A DNA stretch of 64,000 nucleotides from DASYQD01 sp036005845 (GTDB taxonomy: Bacteria; Acidobacteriota; Thermoanaerobaculia; Multivoradales; JAIOJS01). Below the pieces are notes generated by a model. The model ran no database searches and was not told the origin of the DNA. It saw nothing but the letters and a program-made list of their open reading frames with translations. Of this stretch, positions 41,569 to 50,818 are shown in pieces. Numbering within the stretch: the first letter of the stretch is position 1; every line of letters starts with the position of its first letter. The stretch covers positions 1 through 64,000 of the forward strand of contig DASYQD010000039.1 in NCBI GenBank assembly GCA_036005845.1, read 5' to 3'. Position numbers and translations under genes: made by a program.

Positions 41569-42674
41569 GGCGCGCTCCCGGCCATCGGAGCGACCCCGCC
41601 AGGGCCGTCGATGGTTGACATCCCAGGCGACGGCAGGACGGCCGGCGCGCTCTGGGTCTGGCGCGCGAACATGGACGGCGCCGTCGCCGCCTCGACGACT
41701 CCGGAGTCGAACGCGGCGCGCCAGTAGGCGCGGTAGGCCCAACGGCCGAGCGGCCCGACGCTCACCAGCGTGTGGCAGGCGAGACCAAGAATGCCGCTGC
41801 GCAGCGCCGTGAGCCCACGCGCCGCGGCACCAACCGAGCCGCGCGCCCAACTCCGGCGCGCCAGCGCGTCGGCGATACGGCCGGTCGGCGTCGGCGGGCC
41901 GAGCAGCTCATCCGCGAGCCCCGGCGCCCGCCGCTCCATCTCCTCGCGCCAACGCCACTCGCCGCGGCCGCAGCTGCGCAGGGCGATGCCGAGCTCCGCC
42001 GTGGTCGGCGCGTTGCCGTGGAGCACGAGGACTTCTTCGCTCCGCACGAACCGGTGCCCGCCGAGGTGCAGCGCGGCGCCGAGCGCCATCTCGCAGAAGT
42101 GCTCGTGCTCGACGCGGAAGCCGCCGAGCTCGACGTAGAGATCGCGCCGCATTGCCAGACCGCGCAGCGAGACGCCGCGCCAGTGACCCGGGCCGAGCGA
42201 GCCGTACCACGTGGCCTCGAGCTCGACCTGGCGCCTGCCGAGCGCGCTGGTCGGCAGGTAGCCGCTGCGCAGGCAGAACGCCGAGGCGCCGCCGCCGAGC
42301 GCCTCCATCGCGGCAGCGGCCGCACGCGGCGCGGGCACGCAATGCGCCTCGCTGAACAGCAGCAACGCCGCGTCGGCCGCCCGCGCGCCGCGGTCGTAGA
42401 GCACCGCATCGTTGTCGTCATCGACCGACAGCCAAAGGTCCCACGGACGCAGCCGCGGCCGCAGCCGCGCTTCGAGCGCCGCGGCCTCGTGGGCTTCGAC
42501 CACGGCGACGATCTGGATGCGCTCGCGCGGATGCGATTGCGCGTTCCAGGCGTCGAGGCAGGCCTCGCCGAAGCCGTGGTCGTGCGAGAGCGGCAACACC
42601 ACGGAGATGTCGAAGCTGCCGAGGTCGTGCACGGTCGCCGATCCTATCCGCGCCAGCGCGGGGTCGGCGCGCAT
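41565..42674 (-). CDS. Glycosyltransferase family 2-like protein
   Basis: 369 residues. GT-A type fold: DISVVLPLSHDHGFGEACLDAWNAQSHP is the typical nucleotide-sugar start, followed by LLFSEAHCVPAP in place of the usual DxD strand and GLAMRRDLYVELGGFRVEHEHFCEMALGAAL. The absence of a clear DxD makes catalytic activity uncertain. The C-terminus has a weakly hydrophobic helix and a proline-rich tail. It is co-transcribed with yceH. Acceptor unknown. Confidence 0.75.
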   Translation of the reverse strand: MRADPALARIGSATVHDLGSFDISVVLPLSHDHGFGEACLDAWNAQSHPRERIQIVAVVEAHEAAALEARLRPRLRPWDLWLSVDDDNDAVLYDRGARAADAALLLFSEAHCVPAPRAAAAAMEALGGGASAFCLRSGYLPTSALGRRQVELEATWYGSLGPGHWRGVSLRGLAMRRDLYVELGGFRVEHEHFCEMALGAALHLGGHRFVRSEEVLVLHGNAPTTAELGIALRSCGRGEWRWREEMERRAPGLADELLGPPTPTGRIADALARRSWARGSVGAAARGLTALRSGILGLACHTLVSVGPLGRWAYRAYWRAAFDSGVVEAATAPSMFARQTQSAPAVLPSPGMSTIDGPGGVAPMAGSAP

Positions 42675-42699
42675 CGTCTCGCCGCCCGCCGCCTCGCTG

Positions 42700-42715
42700 T
42701 AGGATCGCGCCCGCG
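42700..42715 (+). promoter_or_regulatory. -10-like TAGGAT before the threonine dehydrogenase gene
   Basis: TAGGAT (42700-42705) ends 10 nt before ATG 42716, with CGCGCCCGCG between and no ribosome site; leaderless-type start. Confidence 0.4.
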
Positions 42716-43699
42716 ATGGAGAATATCCTCGTCACCGGCGCGCTCGGGCAGATCGGCTCCGAGCTGGTCCCGGCTCTGCGCGCGCGCTACGGCGCCGACC
42801 ACGTGGTCGCCTCGGACATCCGCATGCCGCCGCGCTCGGGCGGAGCCGCCGGGTCGACGTGGGACGCGGGGCCGTTCGAGTTCCTCGACTGCACCAACCG
42901 CCACCAGGTCCAGGAGGTGCTCCACCGCCATCGTGTGGACACCATCTACCACCTCGCCGCCCTGCTCTCGGCCACCTCGGAGGAGAAGCCCCACGTCGCC
43001 TGGGACATCAACATGGGCGGCCTCTACGGCATCCTCGAGGTGGCGCGGCAGAACCGTTGCGCCGTCTTCTTCCCCAGCTCGATCGGCGCCTTCGGGCCGG
43101 CGACGCCGCCCGACGAGACGCCGCAGGACACCATCCAGCGGCCGACGACGATGTACGGCGTCACCAAGGTGGCGGGCGAGCTGCTCTGCGACTACTACCA
43201 CCGCCGCTTCGGCGTCGACACCCGCGGCCTGCGCTTCCCCGGCCTCATCTCGTACGTCGCGCCGCCCGGCGGCGGCACCACCGATTATGCGGTGGAGATC
43301 TTCTACGAGGCGATCCGCCACGGCCACTACACCTGCTTCCTCGATGCCGACACGCGCCTCGACATGATGTACATGCCCGACGCGCTGCAAGCGCTCGTCG
43401 CGCTAATGGAGGTCGACGCCTCGCGGCTCGAGCACCGGAACGCCTTCAACGTCACGGCGATGAACTTCACGCCCGAAGAATTGGCGGCGGAGATCCGCAA
43501 GCATCTGCCGGGCTTCACCATCGACTACCGCATCGACCCGGTGAAGCAGTCGATCGCCGACTCCTGGCCCAACTCGCTCGACGACTCGGCGGCGCGGCGC
43601 GAGTGGGGCTGGGCGCCGAAGTACGACCTCGCGGCGATGACCGCCGACATGCTCGCCAAGCTGCGCACCAAGCTGCAGCCGGCCACCGCCGCGAGCTAG
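42716..43699 (+). CDS. L-threonine 3-dehydrogenase, SDR (epimerase-like) type
   Basis: 327 residues, extended short-chain dehydrogenase fold. NAD motif VTGALGQIGSEL, YHLAALLSATSEEKP, FPSSIGAFGP, and the catalytic Tyr/Lys in TMYGVTKVAGELLCDYY. The segment GLRFPGLISYVAPPGGGTTDYAVEIFYEA is typical of the SDR-type threonine dehydrogenases. It converts threonine to 2-amino-3-ketobutyrate, the substrate of the downstream kbl product, which starts 19 bp later. The pairing makes the assignment strong. Confidence 0.92.
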   Translation: MENILVTGALGQIGSELVPALRARYGADHVVASDIRMPPRSGGAAGSTWDAGPFEFLDCTNRHQVQEVLHRHRVDTIYHLAALLSATSEEKPHVAWDINMGGLYGILEVARQNRCAVFFPSSIGAFGPATPPDETPQDTIQRPTTMYGVTKVAGELLCDYYHRRFGVDTRGLRFPGLISYVAPPGGGTTDYAVEIFYEAIRHGHYTCFLDADTRLDMMYMPDALQALVALMEVDASRLEHRNAFNVTAMNFTPEELAAEIRKHLPGFTIDYRIDPVKQSIADSWPNSLDDSAARREWGWAPKYDLAAMTADMLAKLRTKLQPATAAS

Positions 43700-43718
43700 A
43701 CCGCCAGGAGCCTCACGG

Positions 43719-44945
43719 ATGCCGCAAGACCAACTCCTCCAGGTGCTCGCCGGCGAGCTCGCCGACCTCCGCGCCGCCGGCACCGCCAAGGGTGACGAGA
43801 GCGTGGTGACCAAGGTGCTGCCCGCGGCCGGCAGCCGCGGCCCGCGCTTCCTGCTCGCAGGCCACGGCGACACCGAGTTCCTGCGCATGAACTCGAACAG
43901 CTACCTCGGCATGGGCTTCGAGCCGAAGGTGATAGAGGCCGAGGAGAGGGCGGCGCGCGCTTACGGCAGCGGCCCCGGCGCGGTGCGCTTCATCAGCGGC
44001 ACCTACGACGTGCACGTCGCGCTCGAGCGCCGGCTCGCCGCCTTCCACGGGCGCGAGGCGGGGATGATCTTCAGCTCCGCGTATGCGACGGTGCTGTCGA
44101 CCATCGTGCCGCTGGTCACCGACCAGACGGCGCTGATCAGCGACGCGCTCAACCACAACTGCATCATCAACGCGATGCGGCTGGCGCGGCCGGCGCGCAA
44201 GGAGGTCTACCGCCACAACGACGTGGCGGACCTCGAGCGCCAGCTCCTCGCCTGCGCCGGAAGTTGCCGCCGCGCGGTGGTCGTCACCGACGGCATCTTC
44301 TCGATGCGCGGCGACCACGCGCCGCTCGCCGAGATCGTCGCGGTGGTGAAGAAGCACGACGGGCTCTATCCCGAGAACGTGGTGCTGGTCGTCGACGACA
44401 GCCACGGCGTCGGCGCCTTCGGCGAGACCGGCCGCGGCACCGAGGAGCACACCGGCTGCGGTCCGGTCGACGTTCTCGTCGGCACGCTCGGCAAGGCGTT
44501 CGGCGTCAACGGCGGCTACGTGGTGGGCAGCGCCACCCTCCTCGCCTACCTGCGCGAGAAGTCGCCGATGTACATCTACTCCAACCCGATCACGCCCGCC
44601 GAGGCGGCGGCGGCGCTCGCCGCGGTCGAGATCCTCGACAGCGACCGCGGCCGCGCGCTGCTCGCGCACCTGCGGGAGATGACGGCGCGGTTCGAGCAAG
44701 GCCTGGTGCGGCTCGGCTCCGAGACCATCCCCGGCGCCCACCCGGTGGTGCCGCTGATGGTGCGCGACACCGCGCGTACGACGGCGCTGGTGCGCCACTT
44801 GAAGGACAACGGCATCCTCGCCACCGGCCTCAACTATCCGGTGGTGCCGAAGGGCGACGAGGAGATCCGCTTCCAGGTCAACGCCGACCACACCGAGGCC
44901 GACATCGACCAGGCGCTCGCCGTGCTGGCGAGTTTCAGCGACTAG
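43719..44945 (+). CDS. kbl: 2-amino-3-ketobutyrate CoA ligase (glycine C-acetyltransferase)
   Basis: 408 residues, PLP-dependent alpha-oxoamine synthase. MNSNSYLGMGFEPKVIEA, GSGPGAVRFISGTYDVHVALERRLAAFHG, VVDDSHGVGAFGETGRG and the PLP lysine in GTLGKAFGVNGGYV are all present. It cleaves 2-amino-3-ketobutyrate with CoA to glycine and acetyl-CoA, completing threonine catabolism begun by the upstream dehydrogenase. It is related to AonS and HemA, but the neighbour decides for Kbl. The stop is followed by a palindromic repeat at 44951-45034. Confidence 0.93.
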   Translation: MPQDQLLQVLAGELADLRAAGTAKGDESVVTKVLPAAGSRGPRFLLAGHGDTEFLRMNSNSYLGMGFEPKVIEAEERAARAYGSGPGAVRFISGTYDVHVALERRLAAFHGREAGMIFSSAYATVLSTIVPLVTDQTALISDALNHNCIINAMRLARPARKEVYRHNDVADLERQLLACAGSCRRAVVVTDGIFSMRGDHAPLAEIVAVVKKHDGLYPENVVLVVDDSHGVGAFGETGRGTEEHTGCGPVDVLVGTLGKAFGVNGGYVVGSATLLAYLREKSPMYIYSNPITPAEAAAALAAVEILDSDRGRALLAHLREMTARFEQGLVRLGSETIPGAHPVVPLMVRDTARTTALVRHLKDNGILATGLNYPVVPKGDEEIRFQVNADHTEADIDQALAVLASFSD

Positions 44946-44950
44946 CCGGC

Positions 44951-45034
44951 ATCGAGATCTCCGCGGTCGCTACGCGGCCTCGCGATGACTGTCCGGCGTC
45001 ATCGCGAGGAGCGTAGCGACGAAGCGATCTCGAT
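44951..45034. repeat. Palindromic dispersed repeat, copy 1
   Basis: An 84-bp imperfect palindrome between two convergent genes. The left arm is 44951-44989 (ATCGAGATC...CTCGCGATGAC) and the right arm 44998-45034 is its near inverse complement. The right half (ATCGCGAGGAGCG, GCGACGAAGCGATCTCG) is the same unit found at 52802-52836. I recognise this GCGAGGAGCG...GCGACGAAGC family from many unrelated genomes. It could act here as a bidirectional terminator. Confidence 0.8.
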
Positions 45035-45042
45035 CTTTGCGG

Positions 45043-46782
45043 CTATTTCGAGACCAGGTTGGTCTCGACGGTGGCGCGCCCGTCGGTCGCCTGGTTGAAG
45101 TACTCCATCCAGCGGGAGCGGATGCGGTCGAGCTTCTCGACCGAGCCCGGCTTCGGCGCCTCGCCGTTCTTCGTCACCAGGATGAACGCCATGCGGAAGT
45201 TCTTCTGCGCCGCGGCGCTGCCGGCGGCGGGCACGCGCGGTCCCTCGGCGGCGATGACGTCCTGGATGCTGAAGTCCTCGCGAGTGCCGTGGAAACGGAT
45301 GCCGGTGGCCGGCGCCTCGCCGGTCTGGTTGCCGGTGTTGCCGTCAACGTAGAACATGTCCGGCACCTCGCCGGGCGCGCGGACGCCCATCACGTACTGG
45401 TCGAGCGCGCTGAAGCCCTCGGTCGCCGCCACGGTGGTGAAGGTGCCGTCGCCGTTGTCCTGGATCCGGTTGCCCTCCATGTCGGAGGCCTCGGAGTTGA
45501 AGTTGAAGTTCCAGTGCGACAGCGCGCGCCCGAGCAGCGCCGGGTTGTCGGGGCTGTTGACGCGCAGGAAGGCCAGCCAGCGGTGGCCCGTCTCTTGGCC
45601 GAGGACGTCCATGGTCGTGTTGGTGCCGAGGAAGGTGGTGTCGGGGTTGTCGGGGTAGTTGGCCAGCGAGCCCATCTGCACGAAGCTGCGCAGGCGGCCG
45701 TGGCTGCCGGCGATGCTGCTGGCGTCGAAGATCTGCTGGCCGATGCCCTTGATCTCGTTCTTCACTCCGAACTCGTAGGCGAAGGCGCCGCCGCCGAGGA
45801 GGATCTGCGGGAAGTCGAGGAAGACGACCAGGTGGTCGTACTGGTCCGCGAAGCCGCTGAAGAACATGTTGGCGATGCCCATGTCGTCGAGGCCGGAGCG
45901 CTTGGAGAACTGCTCCGCGACCGCGCCGCTGGCGATCGTCACCGGCAGGTCCGACTGGTAGTCGACGAGCTTGAAGGCGCCGCCGTCGCCCGGAGCGATG
46001 CCGACCACCGCCTCGTCGGCCTCGAGGTCGCCGAAGGCGAAGGTGATCTTGCCCGTCTTGTCGAGCTTCACCTGGAAGGTCGACAGCCGGCTGGTGCCGA
46101 ACTGCGGCAGCCGGTACCAGGTGACGATCGCCGCCGACTTGCTGGTGCTCACGTACACCCCGGCGTCATCGGCGGCGGTCTCGGGGTTGAGGTCGACGAA
46201 GAAGGGCGCGATGCGCGGCGGCCCGTTGAGGAAGCGCTGCACGCTGCGCTCGGTGGACTCGGCATCGGGAACGCCGAAGGTGATGTTGCCGTCGGAGTGC
46301 ACCAGCATGCTCGAGTACTTCTTGGTGAAGAAGGAGAACTTGAAGCCCTTCGGGAAGCTGACGGCGCGCACGTCGTCGTCGCCGAGGTCGAGCTTGGTGC
46401 CCGGCGGCGGATCGGCGAGGTTGCCGCCCGTGGTCGCCACCTGATAGCCCTTGCCCTTCGGGGTGTACGCGATGCCGATGCCGGCGACGTCGACCGGGTT
46501 GGGGCTGGTGAGGATGCTGCCGTCATCCGAGAGCACGGCGATGTCGCCCGCCGCTTCGGCCGAAGGCGCGCTGATGGCGGCCTTGTCGAGGTTGCCCGGG
46601 TCGCGGTCGACGCGAGCCCGCTCGCGCTCGTGCTCGTCGTGCACGCCGACGGCGACGGCCAGGGTTCCGCGGGTGGTGCCGCACCAGGCGTCGGGATCGC
46701 CGTCGAGACGGGCGAGGGCCGGAGCGGCAAGGGATGACAGGGCGAGTAGGACGAGCGGCGCGGTGACTCTCTTCAACGGCAT
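45043..46782 (-). CDS. Secreted NIDO-like / metallopeptidase-like protein
   Basis: 579 residues with a clear signal peptide (LVLLALSSLAAPALA). Residues about 140-260 form a NIDO-like beta domain (FTKKYSSMLVHSDGNITFG, APFFVDLNPE, VVTWYRLP-like strand). The second half carries GQETGHRWLAFL and DQYVMGVRAPGEVPDMFYV. From memory, acidobacterial relatives have HExGHRW at that site; here the first position is Gln, so a zinc ligand may be missing. The extended -10 TGC-TAAACT (46831-46839, minus strand) and an AGGGGAA ribosome site precede the ATG. Function unknown; extracellular. Confidence 0.72.
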   Translation of the reverse strand: MPLKRVTAPLVLLALSSLAAPALARLDGDPDAWCGTTRGTLAVAVGVHDEHERERARVDRDPGNLDKAAISAPSAEAAGDIAVLSDDGSILTSPNPVDVAGIGIAYTPKGKGYQVATTGGNLADPPPGTKLDLGDDDVRAVSFPKGFKFSFFTKKYSSMLVHSDGNITFGVPDAESTERSVQRFLNGPPRIAPFFVDLNPETAADDAGVYVSTSKSAAIVTWYRLPQFGTSRLSTFQVKLDKTGKITFAFGDLEADEAVVGIAPGDGGAFKLVDYQSDLPVTIASGAVAEQFSKRSGLDDMGIANMFFSGFADQYDHLVVFLDFPQILLGGGAFAYEFGVKNEIKGIGQQIFDASSIAGSHGRLRSFVQMGSLANYPDNPDTTFLGTNTTMDVLGQETGHRWLAFLRVNSPDNPALLGRALSHWNFNFNSEASDMEGNRIQDNGDGTFTTVAATEGFSALDQYVMGVRAPGEVPDMFYVDGNTGNQTGEAPATGIRFHGTREDFSIQDVIAAEGPRVPAAGSAAAQKNFRMAFILVTKNGEAPKPGSVEKLDRIRSRWMEYFNQATDGRATVETNLVSK

Positions 46783-46830
46783 CTGGATTCCCCTAGAAGA
46801 AGTGTGACGCGGTGGGTGGAGGCCACACGA

Positions 46831-46839
46831 AGTTTAGCA
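46831..46839 (-). promoter_or_regulatory. Extended -10 of the NIDO-like gene
   Basis: TGCTAAACT on the minus strand, about 48 nt before the ATG at 46782, in the short divergent gap to the MFS gene. Confidence 0.4.
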
Positions 46840-46866
46840 GTTGAGTTAGAGGATCGCGGGACGCCA

Positions 46867-46880
46867 TATCCTTCGCGCCG
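46867..46880 (+). promoter_or_regulatory. -10-like TATCCT before the MFS gene
   Basis: TATCCT (46867-46872) ends 8 nt before ATG 46881; no ribosome site. Leaderless-type start. Confidence 0.38.
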
Positions 46881-48141
<1,261 letters not shown>

Positions 48142-48146
<5 letters not shown>

Positions 48147-48166
48147 TCCTTACTGGAGGTAAGGGA
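48142..48166 (+). promoter_or_regulatory. -10-like TATGAT and ribosome site of the second toxin-antitoxin module
   Basis: TATGAT (48142-48147) overlaps the MFS stop. A GGAGG site at 48155-48159 lies 7 nt before ATG 48167 and decides that start over the in-frame ATG at 48143. Confidence 0.45.
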
Positions 48167-48412
48167 ATGGCTACCGCTACGTTGACCAGCAAGGGCCAGA
48201 TCACCCTTCCGAAAGCCGTCCGTGAACGCCTGCGGGTCGACAGTGGGGACCAGGTGGATTTCGTCGTCAACGACCGCGGCGACGTGGTGGTGCGGGCGGC
48301 GACGCTCGACGTCTCGGAGCTCAAAGGCCTGTTGAAGCGCTCGCGCGCCAGACCGGTAACCATCGAGGAGATGAACGCGGCGATCACGCGCGCTCACACG
48401 AGGAAGCGTTGA
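48167..48412 (+). CDS. AbrB/SpoVT-like antitoxin (VapB/MazE type)
   Basis: 81 residues. MATATLTSKGQITLPKAVRERLRVDSGDQVDF is the swapped-hairpin AbrB DNA-binding fold. The C-terminal helices (LKGLLKRSRARPVTIEEMNAAI) are the toxin-binding tail. It should repress its own promoter and neutralise the PIN toxin encoded by the next gene, whose TTG start overlaps its stop (TTGA). Confidence 0.9.
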   Translation: MATATLTSKGQITLPKAVRERLRVDSGDQVDFVVNDRGDVVVRAATLDVSELKGLLKRSRARPVTIEEMNAAITRAHTRKR

Positions 48413-48804
48413 AGGGACTGGACACCAACGTCCTGGTGCGCTACCTCACTCAGGACGATCCGCAGCAGGCCCGGGCCGCCAATGCGGTGATCGCCCGCGC
48501 CGTCGAAGAGAGCTCGCGTTTGCGGGTGGATGACGTAGTGGTCTGCGAAGTGGTCTGGGTGCTTCGCCATGCGTATCGCTTCGACCGCCGCACGATCTCG
48601 TCGACGTTGGACAAGGTCTTGAGCACCGGTCTCTTCGCCTTCGAGGATCGCGAAAGGCTCCGACAGGCGCTCGACGACTACCGCGGCAGCCGCGGCGATT
48701 TCGCGGACTACGTGATCGGGCGGCGAAACCTCAGCTCCGGCTGCGAGAGCACCGTCACGTTCGACCGAGACCTCGAAAGCAGCCCGGCATTCACGCTTCT
48801 CTGA
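48409..48804 (+). CDS. PIN-domain ribonuclease toxin (VapC-like)
   Basis: 131 residues from TTG 48409. Acidic PIN residues: D5 in GLDTNVLVRYL, the glutamate in VVCEVVWVL, D in GDFADYVIG and a final aspartate in VTFDRDLE. Typical VapC size. Partner of the AbrB-type antitoxin directly upstream. This module differs in antitoxin type from the one at 5.8-6.5 kb, so they should not cross-neutralise. Confidence 0.9.
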   Translation: MKGLDTNVLVRYLTQDDPQQARAANAVIARAVEESSRLRVDDVVVCEVVWVLRHAYRFDRRTISSTLDKVLSTGLFAFEDRERLRQALDDYRGSRGDFADYVIGRRNLSSGCESTVTFDRDLESSPAFTLL

Positions 48805-48813
48805 CGTATTACG

Positions 48814-48975
48814 CTGATTTCGGATGCACAAATCGCCATTCGCGGCATCGAAGTGCCGTTGAGCCTCGAGGTGGGCCAAGCGCTTCGCCTCACCGACGAC
48901 GAGCTGTTCGAGCTCTCCCGGGGCCAAGATTCGGCGAAACCGGTCGCCCCGCAGGCGGCTCGCGTCGGACTGTAA
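48814..48975 (+). pseudogene. Possible gene remnant downstream of vapC
   Basis: In the 353-bp gap before the next gene, 53 codons read LISDAQIAIRGIEVPLSLEVGQALRLTDDELFELSRGQ and end at TAA 48973-48975, without an ATG, GTG or credible TTG start. Coding-like codon bias and the LTDDELFEL motif, reminiscent of Uma2-type proteins, suggest a decayed fragment. The rest of the gap (48976-49157) shows nothing recognisable apart from an AAGGAGGAC ribosome site at its end. Confidence 0.4.
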
Positions 48976-49157
48976 TGGGCACTGGCGGCAGGGGATGTCG
49001 CCTCCGGCGGCAGTGGCGCCTCCGCGTCCCCGCTTGCCCTCGCCGCCCGCCCAGGCCGCTGTCATGCGCGTCCTCGAGAGATCGAAGCTCGCCGTGTTCC
49101 TTGAAAAACGCTAGACGCGTCCGTCTCTGAGTTTGGAGACTAGAAGGAGGACAACCC

Positions 49158-50681
49158 ATGCCTCAGCTCGAGATCCTGGACCGCCTGATCGCAGTGGTTG
49201 TGGTCCTGCTTCTGCTCAGTCTTCTCGTGCAGTCGATCCAAAGTCTGTTCAAGCAACTCATGCGGTTCAAGTCCCGGCAGCTCGAGAGCTCGTTGGTGGA
49301 CCTATTCGAGGCCGCGCTCGGCCAACAGAATGCTGGACGATTCGCCAAGTGGGGTGGCATGTCGTCCCTGCGGCTCGATCGCTGGTCCCTACGCAGCCAG
49401 GCCTCGCCCGCAACCCGAGAGCTCGTCAAGCGGGTGCTCGATCAATTCCGGGCAATCGGCCGCCTGACCGCCACGGCTGGCAACGCCATCGAGTCCCTCG
49501 CTAAGGAGGACCTCCTCAAGGTCGTTGGACGGGTAGCCCCGGACTCGTTCGTCGAGCGATTCACTCACGCCCTCCAACTCGCTTGCGACGAAGCGGTGGG
49601 GCTGCGAGCGGCCATGGAAGCGATCCGAATGGATGACTTGCCGGGCGATGCCAGCGCCGCCTACGCCCGCACGAAACAGGCGCTGTCGCCCATCCTGGCG
49701 GACCTGGCAACGCTCCTCTCACCGCCGGCAGCACCGGCGCCCGGTCAACAAGCTACCCCGCCGGCCGTTCGCGCGGACCTCCTCACTTCCGACATCTTGC
49801 GGCTGCGCGACGTGTCCCTGGACGACGTGTTGCAAGTGCTGGCAGGCGTTCAAAAGACAGTCAGCGAACAGCTGTCGAAAGACGCCGGAAACTTGGCCCT
49901 CAAGAGCGTCGAGTCGGGCTTGAAATCGGTCGCCGCCAGGATCGCTGGGCTGCAGCGCCTGGTAGACGACGCCCTCTCGCCGCTCCGCGCGCGGCTGGCG
50001 TCGATCGAGACCTGGTACGACACGGTGATGCAGGGCTTCGAGGAGCGCCACCATCGCAGCATGAAGGCGTGGGCCTTGGCGATCAGCCTGTTCGTGGTCG
50101 TCTTCCTCAACGTCAACCTGCTCGACGTCTACCGCACCAGCACCGCCAACGCCACGGAGCTGGCAAAGTACGAGGACCTTGCGGATCGACTACTCGCGCG
50201 AGCCGAGAAGCAAAAGCAAGCGGCGATCGAGCAAGAGAGCAAGTCGGCCGCGACCGACCAAGAGAACAAGCCAGCAAATACCAGCGCTGCCGGCAAGAAG
50301 GAGCCAGCGCCCGAGCAGGCGAACCGGCCCGCGAATGCCGGGGCCGCTGCCAAGAAGGAGTCGACGGAACCAGCGCCCGATCCCCTGCGGGAGGAGATCA
50401 ACCTCCGGCGGAACGAGATTGCCACCGACTTGAAGACGGCGAGCACCCTGGGCCTCGGCTGGAGAGCCTGGCCCAGCCTGCCCAAGGACAAGAAGCAACT
50501 CCTGGCAGCGGCCAAGCGGATAGGAGTCGGCTGGTTGCCGGCGGCCTTCCTGGTCTGGCTCGGTGCCCCGTTCTGGCACGACGTTCTCGAAGCCCTGTTC
50601 GGGCTCAAGCGCCTCGTCCGCAAGCGGGCCGACGTGAAGAACGTCGAAGAGGAAAGCGGCGCCGGTAACCCGCAGCCCTAG
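49158..50681 (+). CDS. Membrane protein with coiled-coil regions, unknown function
   Basis: 507 residues, not recognised. TM helix at about 8-30 (LIAVVVVLLLLSLLVQSIQSLF), a second at about 302-322 (ALAISLFVVVFLNVNLLDV) and a weak third near 450-470 (GVGWLPAAFLVWLGAPFW). The long region between the first two is helical. After TM2 a low-complexity Lys/Glu/Ala/Pro stretch contains a doubled unit (GKKEPAPEQANRPAN, AKKESTEPAPD). Strong AAGGAGGAC ribosome site. Codon bias is a little weaker than its neighbours. Converges on the SPFH gene; both are membrane scaffold-like, but a link is speculative. Confidence 0.75.
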   Translation: MPQLEILDRLIAVVVVLLLLSLLVQSIQSLFKQLMRFKSRQLESSLVDLFEAALGQQNAGRFAKWGGMSSLRLDRWSLRSQASPATRELVKRVLDQFRAIGRLTATAGNAIESLAKEDLLKVVGRVAPDSFVERFTHALQLACDEAVGLRAAMEAIRMDDLPGDASAAYARTKQALSPILADLATLLSPPAAPAPGQQATPPAVRADLLTSDILRLRDVSLDDVLQVLAGVQKTVSEQLSKDAGNLALKSVESGLKSVAARIAGLQRLVDDALSPLRARLASIETWYDTVMQGFEERHHRSMKAWALAISLFVVVFLNVNLLDVYRTSTANATELAKYEDLADRLLARAEKQKQAAIEQESKSAATDQENKPANTSAAGKKEPAPEQANRPANAGAAAKKESTEPAPDPLREEINLRRNEIATDLKTASTLGLGWRAWPSLPKDKKQLLAAAKRIGVGWLPAAFLVWLGAPFWHDVLEALFGLKRLVRKRADVKNVEEESGAGNPQP

Positions 50682-50745
50682 ACCGCGAGGCTCCTGGCAA
50701 ACGGGGAACAGTCCCGGACCGTGCCGACGCCGGCCGGGCACGCAA

Positions 50746-50777
50746 GTGGCCGCGGCCGCCCTGCGGCGACCGCGGCA
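50746..50777. terminator. Hairpin between convergent genes
   Basis: GTGGCCGCGGCCGCC - 4 nt - GGCGACCGCGGCAC forms a 14-bp stem with one bulge and one mismatch, midway in the 137-bp convergent gap. No U-tract. Probably a shared terminator or extragenic palindrome; nothing else is seen in the gap. Confidence 0.4.
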
Positions 50778-50818
50778 CCTCTGCTTCCGATGGGCGGAGT
50801 CCGTCGGCGCGTCAGCAG

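Noticed and set aside
43719..44945. 8-amino-7-oxononanoate synthase (biotin pathway) or 5-aminolevulinate synthase
   Set aside because: The same PLP family, but the directly upstream SDR threonine dehydrogenase makes glycine C-acetyltransferase by far the better fit.
50682..50818. Hidden small gene in the convergent gap
   Set aside because: No frame with a credible start or ribosome site; the gap is explained by a hairpin.
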